Below are positions 16,413 to 25,612 of a stretch of DNA of 64,000 nucleotides, piece after piece (within the stretch, counting starts at the first letter, position 1; each line of letters opens with the position of its first letter). The notes beneath the pieces were generated by a model, which did no database searches, had not been told where the DNA came from, and was given only the letters and a program-made list of their open reading frames with translations. Source of the DNA: Streptomyces sp. CMB-StM0423 (GTDB lineage Bacteria; Actinomycetota; Actinomycetes; Streptomycetales; Streptomycetaceae); NCBI RefSeq assembly GCF_002847285.1, contig NZ_CP025407.1, positions 186,001 through 250,000 on the forward strand. Direction: 5' to 3'. The position numbers and the translations under genes were made by a program.

Positions 16413-17421
16413 CCGCGGCGCCGCCCGGGACCGGGTGGTGGTGTGCGTACCGCCGGAGCTGCGCGCGCAGTTCTTCACCGACGCGGTGTGGCGGCGGCTC
16501 GCGGACGCCGCGGAGCTGACGGTGCTCGACGAGCACCGCGACCGGGCGGCGCTGGCCGCCGCCCTGCCCGGGGCCCGGGCGCTGGTCACCGCGTGGGGCG
16601 CGCCGCAGTTGGACGCCGGGCTGCTCGCGGTGGCCGACCGCCTCGAACTCCTCGCGCACACCGGCTCCGCCGTCGCCCCGTACGTCACGGGGGACGCCTT
16701 CGCCCGCGGCGTACGGGTCACGCAGGCCGGGGACGCGATGGCCCGGCCGGTCGCCGAGGTCGCGCTCGCGTTCACCCTCGCGCTGCTGCACCGGATCCAC
16801 CGCTTCGACCACGCGATGCGCCGTGGCGCGGACTGGGAGAGCGCCGGGCAGGCGCCGCCGCGGCACGAGCTGGGTGCGAGCGCGGTGGGCGTCATCGGCG
16901 CCTCCCGCACCGGCCGCGCGTACATCGAGCTGGTCCGCGCCTTCGGCGCGCGGGTGTCGGTGACCGACCCGTTCCTGTCCGAAGCGGACGCGGCGGAGCT
17001 GGGGGTACGCATCCTGCCGCTGGACGAGCTGCTGCGCACCAGCCGCGTCGTGGCGGTGCACGCCCCGGCCACCGAGGCGACCCGGCGGCTGCTGGGCGCG
17101 CCGCAGTTGGCGCTGCTGCCGGACGGTGCGGGTCTGGTGAACACCGCGCGTTCGTGGCTCGTGGACGAGGACGCGCTGCTCGCGGAGCTGCGCGGCGGCC
17201 GTATCGACGCGGCCCTCGACGTCTTCGACGCCGAGCCGCTGCCCGCCGGGCACCCGTTCCGGCAGTTGCCGAACGTGCTGCTGACCCCGCACCAGGCGGC
17301 GGGCACGGCGGAGTGCCGGGAGCGGCTGGGCGAGTCCGCGGTCGCCGAGGTGCTGCGGCTGCTGGCGGGCGAGGAGCCGCTGCACCCGGTGGACGCCTCG
17401 GCGCTGACCCGCCTCTTCTGA
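16396..17421 (+). CDS. D-isomer-specific 2-hydroxyacid dehydrogenase
   Basis: This 341-residue protein shows the NAD-binding loop GVIGASRTGRAYIELVRAFG, an irregular GxGxxG with Ala-Ser in the middle. Catalytic Arg, Glu and His appear in NTARSWLVDE, DVFDAEPLP and LTPHQAAGT. Members interconvert 2-keto and 2-hydroxy acids. AAGGAG lies 7 bases before the ATG, inside the upstream gene, so expression is coupled to the aldolase-like protein. It probably reduces the keto acid or hydroxy-aldehyde product of the pathway. A short GGCCCC/GGGGCC hairpin follows it. Confidence 0.87.
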   Translation: MTGSADRGAARDRVVVCVPPELRAQFFTDAVWRRLADAAELTVLDEHRDRAALAAALPGARALVTAWGAPQLDAGLLAVADRLELLAHTGSAVAPYVTGDAFARGVRVTQAGDAMARPVAEVALAFTLALLHRIHRFDHAMRRGADWESAGQAPPRHELGASAVGVIGASRTGRAYIELVRAFGARVSVTDPFLSEADAAELGVRILPLDELLRTSRVVAVHAPATEATRRLLGAPQLALLPDGAGLVNTARSWLVDEDALLAELRGGRIDAALDVFDAEPLPAGHPFRQLPNVLLTPHQAAGTAECRERLGESAVAEVLRLLAGEEPLHPVDASALTRLF

Positions 17422-17434
17422 TTCTGACCGGCCA

Positions 17435-17449
17435 GGCCCCGCCGGGGCC
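17435..17449 (+). terminator. Short GC hairpin after the catabolic run
   Basis: GGCCCC and GGGGCC are separated by 3 bases, starting 13 bases after the 2-hydroxyacid dehydrogenase stop. There is no T-run. It is a weak terminator candidate. Confidence 0.4.
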
Positions 17450-17493
17450 GTAATCGCTGGCCGCGCTCCGCCCGCGGGTGGCAGGATCCGGCC

Positions 17494-18375
17494 ATGGAAC
17501 CGCAGGTGACACCCGCGGAGCCGGACCTCCCCTGGCTCGGCCCGCCGATCGACGCCCGGCCGCTGTTCGCCCCCGAGCAGCGCGCGCTCATGTCGGCGCT
17601 GCACGCGCTGCGGCCGGACGACTGGCGGCGCGAGGCGGTGCCCGGCTGGACGGTGCACGACGTGGCCGCGCACCTGCTCGGCGACTTCTACGGCCGCCTC
17701 GCCCGCGAGCGCGACGGGCACACCGGCGGCCCGGCGCCCGCGGCAGGCGAGCCGCTGGCGGCGTTCATCCACCGCATCAACCAGGAGTGGGTCGACGCCC
17801 ACGCCCGGGTCAGCCCCGCGTCGCTGACCGGCGCGCTCGACGCGGCCGGCGCCGGTATCGCCGCCCACTTCGCGGGCGACGCGCTGCGCGGCCCGTCGCT
17901 GGGCGTGTCGTGGGCGGGCGCCGAGCCGGCGCCGCGCTGGCTGGACGTGGCGCGGGACTTCACCGAGTTCTGGACCCACCGGCAGCAGATCCGGCACGCC
18001 GCGGGACAGCCCCACGACCCGGAGGCCGGCCCGCTGGCCGCGGTGCTCGACACCTTCATGCGGGCCCTGCCGCACACCCTGCGCGACACCGCCGCGCCGC
18101 CCGGGACCCGGGTCCTGATGGCGGTGCCGGGACCGGCCGGCGGCGCCTGGACGGCGACGGCCGTCGGGCCCGCCCCCGCGGGCGGCACCCGCTGGTCGCT
18201 GGCGTTGCCGCCCGGGGAGGGCGAGCCGGACGCGCTGGTGCGGCTGGACGCCGAGACCGCCTGGCGGCTGTGCGTACGGGGCGTGGAGCCGGCGGCGGCT
18301 CTGGCCCGCGCCGAGGTCGCCGGTGACCGGGCCCTCGCGGAGGCCGTCTGCCGCATCGTGTCGATCATCCGCTGA
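17494..18375 (+). CDS. Maleylpyruvate-isomerase/DinB-like mycothiol-dependent family protein (TIGR03083-like)
   Basis: A 293-residue protein with the N-terminal four-helix signature WTVHDVAAHLLGDFYGRL near residues 50-67 and the second motif FTEFWTHRQQIRHAAG near residue 155. These supply the His, Glu and His positions that hold a divalent metal in DinB-like mycothiol-dependent enzymes. The C-terminal part is an alpha/beta domain ending in a sterol-carrier-like stretch. CAGGAT lies 6 bases before the ATG, as in leaderless genes. The reaction is unknown; many members are orphan thiol-dependent isomerases or transferases. Confidence 0.72.
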   Translation: MEPQVTPAEPDLPWLGPPIDARPLFAPEQRALMSALHALRPDDWRREAVPGWTVHDVAAHLLGDFYGRLARERDGHTGGPAPAAGEPLAAFIHRINQEWVDAHARVSPASLTGALDAAGAGIAAHFAGDALRGPSLGVSWAGAEPAPRWLDVARDFTEFWTHRQQIRHAAGQPHDPEAGPLAAVLDTFMRALPHTLRDTAAPPGTRVLMAVPGPAGGAWTATAVGPAPAGGTRWSLALPPGEGEPDALVRLDAETAWRLCVRGVEPAAALARAEVAGDRALAEAVCRIVSIIR

Positions 18376-18495
18376 CCGAAGGCGCACGGGGCGTCACGCC
18401 GGGTCCGGATAAATACCGCGGGCGCCCGTTTTCTCATCGAATGTTCATCTGATTCCCAGTCGTTTCCGCACCTGGGTCCTCTAGCCTCCGGCAGC

Positions 18496-19404
18496 GTGTC
18501 GAGAAATCATCTCCCCACGCTGCGCTCCGCGGCGGTCGCGGCGGGCACGCTCGCCGTGATCGCCGCCACCGCGTCGTCCTCCGCTCCCCTCGTGGGGGAC
18601 ACCGCGGAGGCCGCGGGTGCGCCCCGCACGCGCTACGTCCAGTACGCACCGGCGGCCGGGAAGGCACCGGCTCCGGCGCCCTCGGCGGACAAGGCCGTGA
18701 CGAAGGCGCTCAAGGCGCTGCCGAAGCCGGCCGGCGCGTACGACCTCGCCGTGGCGGACCTCGACTCGGGCGCCCAGGCCACGTACGCCTCGGGCAAGGG
18801 CTCCTTCGACACCGCGAGCATCGTCAAGGTCGACATCCTCGCCGCCCTGCTGCTCCAGGCCCAGGACGACGGCAAGACGCTGACCGGCGCGCAGAAGAAG
18901 CTGGCCGCGGAGATGATACGCAGCAGCGACAACGACGCCACCGACGCCCTCTGGTCGGACATCGGCGGCGGCTCCGGCCTCGCGGACGCCAACCGCCGCC
19001 TCGGCCTGACCGAGACCGAGCCCGGCGACGGCGGCACCTGGGGACTGACGCAGACCACCGCGTCCGACCAGTTGACGCTGCTCGAAGCGGTGTACGGCGA
19101 CGGCCGCTCGCCGCTGGACGGCGACTCCCGCCACTACGTCGGGAAGCTGATGGCCTCGGTGGTCGACGACCAGCGCTGGGGCGTGTCCGCGGCGGCGGAC
19201 GACACCGGGGCGGCGGCGCTCAAGAACGGCTGGCTGCCGCGCTCCTCGACCGGGCTGTGGGACATCAACAGCATCGGCCGCGTCGAGCACGGCGGCCACA
19301 CCCTGCTCGTCGCCGTCCTCTCCGACGGGCACGAGTCCCACAAGGCGGGGGTCGACGCCGTGGAGACCTACACGACGACGGCGGCGAACGCGCTGCGTGA
19401 CTGA
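18496..19404 (+). CDS. Secreted class A beta-lactamase-like serine hydrolase
   Basis: A 302-residue protein with an N-terminal export signal and an Ala/Pro-rich spacer. The three serine beta-lactamase motifs are Ser108-Ile-Val-Lys111, Ser144-Asp-Asn146 and Lys243-Asn-Gly245 in place of K-T/S-G. The altered third motif and the absence of an obvious Glu166-type omega-loop motif argue for a penicillin-binding or peptidase-like role rather than a proven resistance enzyme. TAGCCT (18482-18487) lies 8 bases before the GTG, so the transcript may be leaderless. No regulatory gene is linked. Confidence 0.78.
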   Translation: MSRNHLPTLRSAAVAAGTLAVIAATASSSAPLVGDTAEAAGAPRTRYVQYAPAAGKAPAPAPSADKAVTKALKALPKPAGAYDLAVADLDSGAQATYASGKGSFDTASIVKVDILAALLLQAQDDGKTLTGAQKKLAAEMIRSSDNDATDALWSDIGGGSGLADANRRLGLTETEPGDGGTWGLTQTTASDQLTLLEAVYGDGRSPLDGDSRHYVGKLMASVVDDQRWGVSAAADDTGAAALKNGWLPRSSTGLWDINSIGRVEHGGHTLLVAVLSDGHESHKAGVDAVETYTTTAANALRD

Positions 19405-19478
19405 CCGGGCGCCGGACGCGTCCCCGGATCCACCCCGCCGGGCCCGGTGCGGCCCGTATGCCCGACTTGCCGGGGGAC

Positions 19479-19518
19479 GTGCACCTGTGCTTGCGGATGA
19501 AAGTGCATCTGTACTTGC
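19479..19518 (+). repeat. Two imperfect direct repeats upstream of the anti-sigma-type gene
   Basis: GTGCACCTGTGCTTGC (19479-19494) and GTGCATCTGTACTTGC (19503-19518) match at 14 of 16 bases with a 24-base period. They lie 75-115 bases before the ATG at 19593. The half-integral spacing and position suggest a regulator binding site, though no binding protein can be named. Confidence 0.45.
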
Positions 19519-19592
19519 ATCCGGAGGTCCATATCACTCACCATTGAACAACCAGCACGTGCCAAGGCGACAGCATCGATCGGGGAATCGGC

Positions 19593-20171
19593 ATGGCGGC
19601 AGCTTTCGGGGAGCGGGCCGAGGCATCGGCGTTCGCTGCCTGCGCCCTCGATGCCCATCCGCGGTCGATAGCCGAAGCCCGGCGCACGGTCCGCACCACG
19701 CTGCGTGACTGGGATCTCGCCGAGCTGACCGACAGCGTCGAGTGCGTCGTCTCCGAGCTGGTGACCAACGCCGTACGCCACGGCGTGCCCGGCTGCCCCC
19801 CGCTGCCCGTCGCCGAGCCACAGCCGGTGACCCTCACCCTCGTCCGCCGCGGCGGCGAGGTCGTCTGCGCGGTCTTCGACCCGGGTGAGGGCGTGCCGGC
19901 GCCCTGCGAGGCCGACGAGGTCGCCGAGTCCGGGCGGGGGCTGCAGATAGTGGCGACGCTCAGCGACGCGTGGGGCTGGAGTGCCCCGGGGCCGTTCGGC
20001 AAGGCCGTGTGGTCCCGGTTCACCGCGCCCGCCGGGACCGGCGGCCCGGCGGACGTGGGCGTCGGCGGGGACTGCGACCGGGACCGCGAGTGGCAGTCCT
20101 TCGCCCGCTGCCTGGCCCTGCTGGAGTCGCTCGTGCCCGGACGCGCCGACCACGCCCCGGCCGTCGCCTGA
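19593..20171 (+). CDS. Anti-sigma-type HATPase (RsbW/SpoIIAB-like ATP-binding protein)
   Basis: A 192-residue protein with GHKL ATPase boxes: N-box SELVTNAVRHG near residue 57, G1-like VFDPGEGVPAP near residue 95 and G2 ESGRGLQIVATLSDAW near residue 112. Streptomyces carry many such proteins, which bind sigma factors or anti-anti-sigma partners and phosphorylate them. No sigma factor or STAS gene is adjacent, so the partner is unknown. The C-terminal extension of about 40 residues has no recognised motif. Two direct repeats precede the gene. Confidence 0.85.
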   Translation: MAAAFGERAEASAFAACALDAHPRSIAEARRTVRTTLRDWDLAELTDSVECVVSELVTNAVRHGVPGCPPLPVAEPQPVTLTLVRRGGEVVCAVFDPGEGVPAPCEADEVAESGRGLQIVATLSDAWGWSAPGPFGKAVWSRFTAPAGTGGPADVGVGGDCDRDREWQSFARCLALLESLVPGRADHAPAVA

Positions 20172-20269
20172 CCGGCTCCGGTACGAAGCCGCCGCGCCCC
20201 ACGGAACCTCCCGGCAGGTCCGCGCGTTCCCCCGCAGTGGCGCCTGGCCACCGGGACGAGGAGGCGACC

Positions 20270-21913
<1,644 letters not shown>

Positions 21914-21931
21914 CCGCCCCCGTACGGGCGG
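21914..21931 (+). terminator. Small hairpin after the PhoD-like gene
   Basis: CCGCCC and GGGCGG arms with a 6-base loop directly follow the TAA stop. There is no T-run, so it is a weak candidate. Confidence 0.4.
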
Positions 21932-21989
21932 CCGCCGGCCCGTTCCGGCGGATTCGCCTGCGGACCTGCGCATCGGGCTGCGCAAGGCG

Positions 21990-22018
21990 TTCCCAGCCCG
22001 GGTGAACTTCGCTATCTT
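21990..22018 (+). promoter_or_regulatory. Promoter candidate for the UgpC/MsiK-like ATPase gene
   Basis: TTCCCA (21990-21995) and TATCTT (22013-22018) are 17 bases apart. The -10 fits TANNNT and the -35 is weak. A start near 22025 gives a leader of about 60 bases. Confidence 0.4.
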
Positions 22019-22085
22019 TCGGGGCCCGTAATCCAACTGTGCACGTCTACCGCATCCTTGTCGCCGAAATACGGAACAAAACACC

Positions 22086-23456
22086 ATGTCACGTGCGATA
22101 TCACTGGACGGCGTCACCAAGGTCTACGAGCGCGGCATCAGGGCCGTCGACCGGTTCTCGCTCGATATCGAACCCGGCGAGTTCGTCGTCCTGCTCGGCC
22201 CCTCCGGATGCGGCAAGTCCACGGTGCTGCGCATGATCGCGGGCCTGGAGTCCGTCACCGAGGGGCAGTTGCTGCTCGACGGCGAGGACGCCGCCGAACT
22301 GGCGCCCGGGCAGCGCGGCATGGCCATGGTGTTCCAGAACTTCGCCCTCTACCCGCGGATGACCAACCGCGACAACATCGGCTTCCCGCTGAAGCTGGAG
22401 GCCCGCGGCGACGTCGGCCCGCGGGTGGACGCCACCGCCCGGCTGCTCGGCATCGAGGACCTGCTCGACCGCTACCCCGCGCAGCTCTCCGGCGGCGAGC
22501 GGCAGCGCGTGGCGATCGGCCGGGCGATCTCGCGGGAGCCCACCGCGTTCCTCATGGACGAGCCGCTGTCCAACATCGACGCCAAGCTGCGCAACCACCT
22601 GCGCGCGGAAGTCGCCCGGCTCAACCGCGAGTTGGCGGTCACCACGGTCTACGTGACGCACGACCAGGCCGAGGCGATGTCGCTCGGCGACCGGATCGCC
22701 GTGATGCGCGACGGCGTGCTGCAGCAGGTGGGTTCGCCGCGGGAGGCGTACGCGCTGCCGAAGAACATCTTCGTCGCCGCGTTCATCGGCACTCCGCGGA
22801 TCAACCTGCTCGAAGCCGTCGTGCACGCCCCGCTGCCCGGCCGCATGACCATCGACCTCGGCCGGCAGAGCCTGGTGCTGCCGGAACCCCTCTCCCCCGA
22901 CCACCAGATGCTCCGCATCCAGCAGGGCCGGCCGGTGATCGTCGGCCTGCGCTCCGAGGCCGTGCGCATCGCCCGTCCTTCGCTGGCGCGCGCCGGCGAG
23001 TGGGCGATGAGCGGCATCGTGGAGCACGTGGAGTACCTGGGCCACGAGGCGCTGCTGCATCTGAACACCGGCTCGCGCGCGGCCCTCGTACCGGCGCTGG
23101 AGGGACCGCGTACGGACAGCGCGCCCGGCGGCCACCGCAAGAACAAGGAGGGCACCGTCCTCGGGCGGCTGCGCGACAGGGCGGTGGCCCATCTGCACGG
23201 CCTCGGCCAGGACGAACCGGGCGAGGGGGCGGTGGGCGTGCTGGAGGAGCCCCCGGTGCCGGCCGCGCCGCCGCAGAGCGCCGAGCGGGCCGCGATCGCC
23301 GGGGGCGACCTCGTCGTACGGACCGGGCCCGACCTCCAGGTCCGGCCCGGCACGCACGTGCCGCTGCTGATCGACCTGGAACACCTGTACGTCTTCGACC
23401 AGCAGGGCCGCCGCGTCTGCCCCGCGCCCGCGCACCAGCCCCGGCTGGACGAGTGA
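22086..23456 (+). CDS. Sugar ABC transporter ATP-binding protein, UgpC/MsiK-like, with extra C-terminal segment
   Basis: This 456-residue ATPase has Walker A GPSGCGKST near residue 38, Q-loop VFQNFALYPRM, signature LSGGERQRVAIGRAI, Walker B FLMDEPLSNID and H-loop VTHDQAEAM. C-terminal OB-like regulatory domains follow, as in ATPases that serve several sugar importers. MsiK/UgpC proteins are usually about 370-380 residues; here a charged, Pro/Ala-rich stretch of roughly 70 residues is inserted near residues 340-415, inside the second OB lobe. It stands alone, so it could energise the ATPase-less importer at 10984-14313. That link is inference. Confidence 0.88.
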   Translation: MSRAISLDGVTKVYERGIRAVDRFSLDIEPGEFVVLLGPSGCGKSTVLRMIAGLESVTEGQLLLDGEDAAELAPGQRGMAMVFQNFALYPRMTNRDNIGFPLKLEARGDVGPRVDATARLLGIEDLLDRYPAQLSGGERQRVAIGRAISREPTAFLMDEPLSNIDAKLRNHLRAEVARLNRELAVTTVYVTHDQAEAMSLGDRIAVMRDGVLQQVGSPREAYALPKNIFVAAFIGTPRINLLEAVVHAPLPGRMTIDLGRQSLVLPEPLSPDHQMLRIQQGRPVIVGLRSEAVRIARPSLARAGEWAMSGIVEHVEYLGHEALLHLNTGSRAALVPALEGPRTDSAPGGHRKNKEGTVLGRLRDRAVAHLHGLGQDEPGEGAVGVLEEPPVPAAPPQSAERAAIAGGDLVVRTGPDLQVRPGTHVPLLIDLEHLYVFDQQGRRVCPAPAHQPRLDE

Positions 23457-23585
23457 CGCCACCCGCGCGGCTCGCCTGCCCCGCCCGCCGGAGCACGGCC
23501 GACACCGCGCGGCGACCGCTCTCCGGCCACTCGGGTGAGCATGGGGCAAATCACCCAATTGCCGCTTTTCTTCGGTAAATCTCAC

Positions 23586-23598
23586 TGCCAGGCTGGCA
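23586..23598. promoter_or_regulatory. Palindrome upstream of the small membrane protein gene
   Basis: TGCCAG-G-CTGGCA is a perfect 6+6 palindrome 38 bases before the GTG at 23637. GGCAA/TTGCC also forms a small inverted pair about 25 bases further upstream. It could be an operator for the two-gene unit that follows. Confidence 0.4.
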
Positions 23599-23636
23599 AA
23601 CGACCTCTGACGGCTCCGTCGCCCCTGGAGATTTCC

Positions 23637-23831
23637 GTGATTCTGTCGATCTCAGGCGTTGTCCTGCTGGGAGTGATCGTCTTCCTGTTCTTCCGCAAGG
23701 ACGGGCTTAAGCCGTCCCATGCCATCGTCTGCGCCCTCTTCGGGTTCTACTTGGCGGGCACCGCGATCGCACCCAGCATCAAGGCCGGCGGCCAGAGCCT
23801 CGCCAGCCTGCTGGGCGGCATCAAGCTCTAG
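23637..23831 (+). CDS. Small membrane protein (64 aa), partner of the FtsK-like gene
   Basis: The GTG start has CTGGAG 6 bases upstream and gives 64 residues with two hydrophobic segments (ILSISGVVLLGVIVFLFF and AIVCALFGFYLAGTAI) joined by a short basic loop (RKDGLKPSH). It ends in a soluble tail ASLLGGIKL. An upstream in-frame start would add residues without character. It lies 50 bases before the FtsK-like gene on the same strand, an arrangement like small membrane proteins beside plasmid-type transfer ATPases. No function is recognised. Confidence 0.65.
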   Translation: MILSISGVVLLGVIVFLFFRKDGLKPSHAIVCALFGFYLAGTAIAPSIKAGGQSLASLLGGIKL

Positions 23832-23881
23832 GACGCCCCGACCAGCCGCGCGTCCGTACCCAGGACTCGGAGACCCGACGC

Positions 23882-25438
23882 ATGCGACGACCGTTGGCCC
23901 GGCTGCTCGGCCGCGAGACGCCCCCGGCGGCCCGCGGCCGCGAGCTGGCCAGGACGGCGGCGGACGGCGCCGCGGACGTGCTGCGGCCGGTGGTGGTCGT
24001 GACCCGCGGCGCCGGACGGCTCGCGACCGCCGCCCGGCGGCGCTGGAGCGCGACCCCGAAGGAGCGGCGGGGGCCGACGGCCTTCCTCGCCGGCGCCTGC
24101 CTGCTGCTGGTGTATCTGATGCCGTACGGGCCGCTCGCCGCCGCCGTGGCGCTGCTGGCCGCGGCGGTGTGGGCGGGCCGCGGCCGGGGGGAGACGGACC
24201 CCGCGGCGGACGAGGACGCGGCGGCCCGGCGGCAGGAGCGGCTGGCGGCGCTGTACGAGGCACTGGTGCCGTACTTCTCCTCCCCCGACGACCCGCACCC
24301 TCTCTACGCCCACGAAGGCGACATCGAGCAGGTCTTCGGGGACGCCGGGTTCGACGGCGACGACCGGCTGACCGCGCTGCGGCTGCGCTACCCGCCGTAC
24401 TTCCGCGACGGCGAGCCGGAGTCCCGGGCGCGCATCGAGCAACTGCTGTACGCCAAGTGCGGCCGCGGGCGCGAGTACCTCTTCGACTGGCACGAGGACG
24501 ACAACCGCCTCGACCTCGCCGTCCTCGACCCGCTGCCCACCGACATCGGCGCGCAGCCCTACGTCACGGCGCACGGCGAGTCGGTGCTGGGCTTCACCGA
24601 CGCCGAGGGCGTCCGGCGGACGCTGCCGGTGCGCACGGAGGCCGGCGACCGGGACGAGCCGCCGGTGCTCTGGCGTACCGGACCGCGCTCCACCGAGCCC
24701 CATCTGCTCGCCCTCGGCCAGCCCGGCACCGGCACGACGACGCTGCTGCGGTCGCTGGCGCTCCAGGCGCTGCCGCACGGCGAGGTGCTGGTGGTCGACG
24801 GCGGCTGCGCGGGCGAGTTCGCCTTCCTGGCGGGGCGGCCGGGGGTGCTGGCGGTGGAGTCCACGGTGGCCGGCGCGCTGGCGCTGCTGCGCTGGGCGGC
24901 GGAGGAGACGGAGCGCCGGCTGCAGCTCCCGGTCGCCGCCCGGGACGACGCGGCGGACGGCGGACGGGCGGCGGGGCCGCTGTGGATCGTCGTGGACCGG
25001 CCCGCGGCGCTGAGCCATCTGGCCGCCGCGGCCGGGCGGGAGGACCCGCAGGGGCTGCTGGAGGTGCCGCTGCGGCACGGCCGGGCGGCGAACGTCACCG
25101 TGGTGGTGGCGGACCAGTTCGACTGCGCCGCCTCCCTGGGTCCCGCCGTACGGGACCACACCCGCGCCCGCGTCGTGCTGGGCCCCGCCTCGGCGGCCCA
25201 GGTCGCCTCCATCCTCGGCGCCCCGCCGCACACCACGCCGGTGTACGAGGTCCCGCCGGGGCGCGGCTACGTACGCCTCGGCCAGGGTGAGGTGCACCGG
25301 CTGCAGGTGCCGGCGACGCCCGACCCGCACCACCGCGAGACGCCGGAGGCGCTGCGCCGGGCGGTGCTGGAACTGCTGCCGGAGCCCCCGGCCGACGGCT
25401 CCGCGACCGGCACGGCGGCGGCGCAGGTCGGCGGCTGA
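23882..25438 (+). CDS. FtsK/SpoIIIE-like membrane protein with degenerate ATPase motifs
   Basis: A 518-residue protein. Two membrane segments lie near residues 66-98, then a charged linker and a domain of about 130 residues unlike anything named here, then an FtsK-like motor domain from about residue 260. The Walker A equivalent reads GQPGTGTTT (279-287), with Thr where Lys is required. The Walker B equivalent reads LWIVVDRPA (367-375), keeping Asp but with Arg for Glu. ALALLRWAAEETERRL and the LRHGRAANVTVVVADQ strand resemble FtsK. It is probably a non-hydrolysing pseudo-ATPase acting as a membrane scaffold. The FtsK resemblance is from pattern only. Confidence 0.65.
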   Translation: MRRPLARLLGRETPPAARGRELARTAADGAADVLRPVVVVTRGAGRLATAARRRWSATPKERRGPTAFLAGACLLLVYLMPYGPLAAAVALLAAAVWAGRGRGETDPAADEDAAARRQERLAALYEALVPYFSSPDDPHPLYAHEGDIEQVFGDAGFDGDDRLTALRLRYPPYFRDGEPESRARIEQLLYAKCGRGREYLFDWHEDDNRLDLAVLDPLPTDIGAQPYVTAHGESVLGFTDAEGVRRTLPVRTEAGDRDEPPVLWRTGPRSTEPHLLALGQPGTGTTTLLRSLALQALPHGEVLVVDGGCAGEFAFLAGRPGVLAVESTVAGALALLRWAAEETERRLQLPVAARDDAADGGRAAGPLWIVVDRPAALSHLAAAAGREDPQGLLEVPLRHGRAANVTVVVADQFDCAASLGPAVRDHTRARVVLGPASAAQVASILGAPPHTTPVYEVPPGRGYVRLGQGEVHRLQVPATPDPHHRETPEALRRAVLELLPEPPADGSATGTAAAQVGG

Positions 25439-25612
25439 CGAACGGCGCCGGCCAGGGCGGCTGGCCCGGTATCCACGGCGTCGGCCATCTCCCGGCGGCC
25501 GGACCGGCAGGCAGGTGCGGGGTGCCGACCCGCCGGTCCGCTCCGTACACACGTGATCGCGGTGGTCACCGGTCGTCAGCCCGCGCCCCCCGCCCCTCGG
25601 CGGTGCCGTCCG

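Noticed and set aside
18496..19404. Beta-lactamase-like gene considered as an antibiotic-resistance determinant
   Set aside because: The third motif is KNG, not KTG or KSG, no Glu166-type motif was obvious, and there is no linked regulator; activity is not supported.
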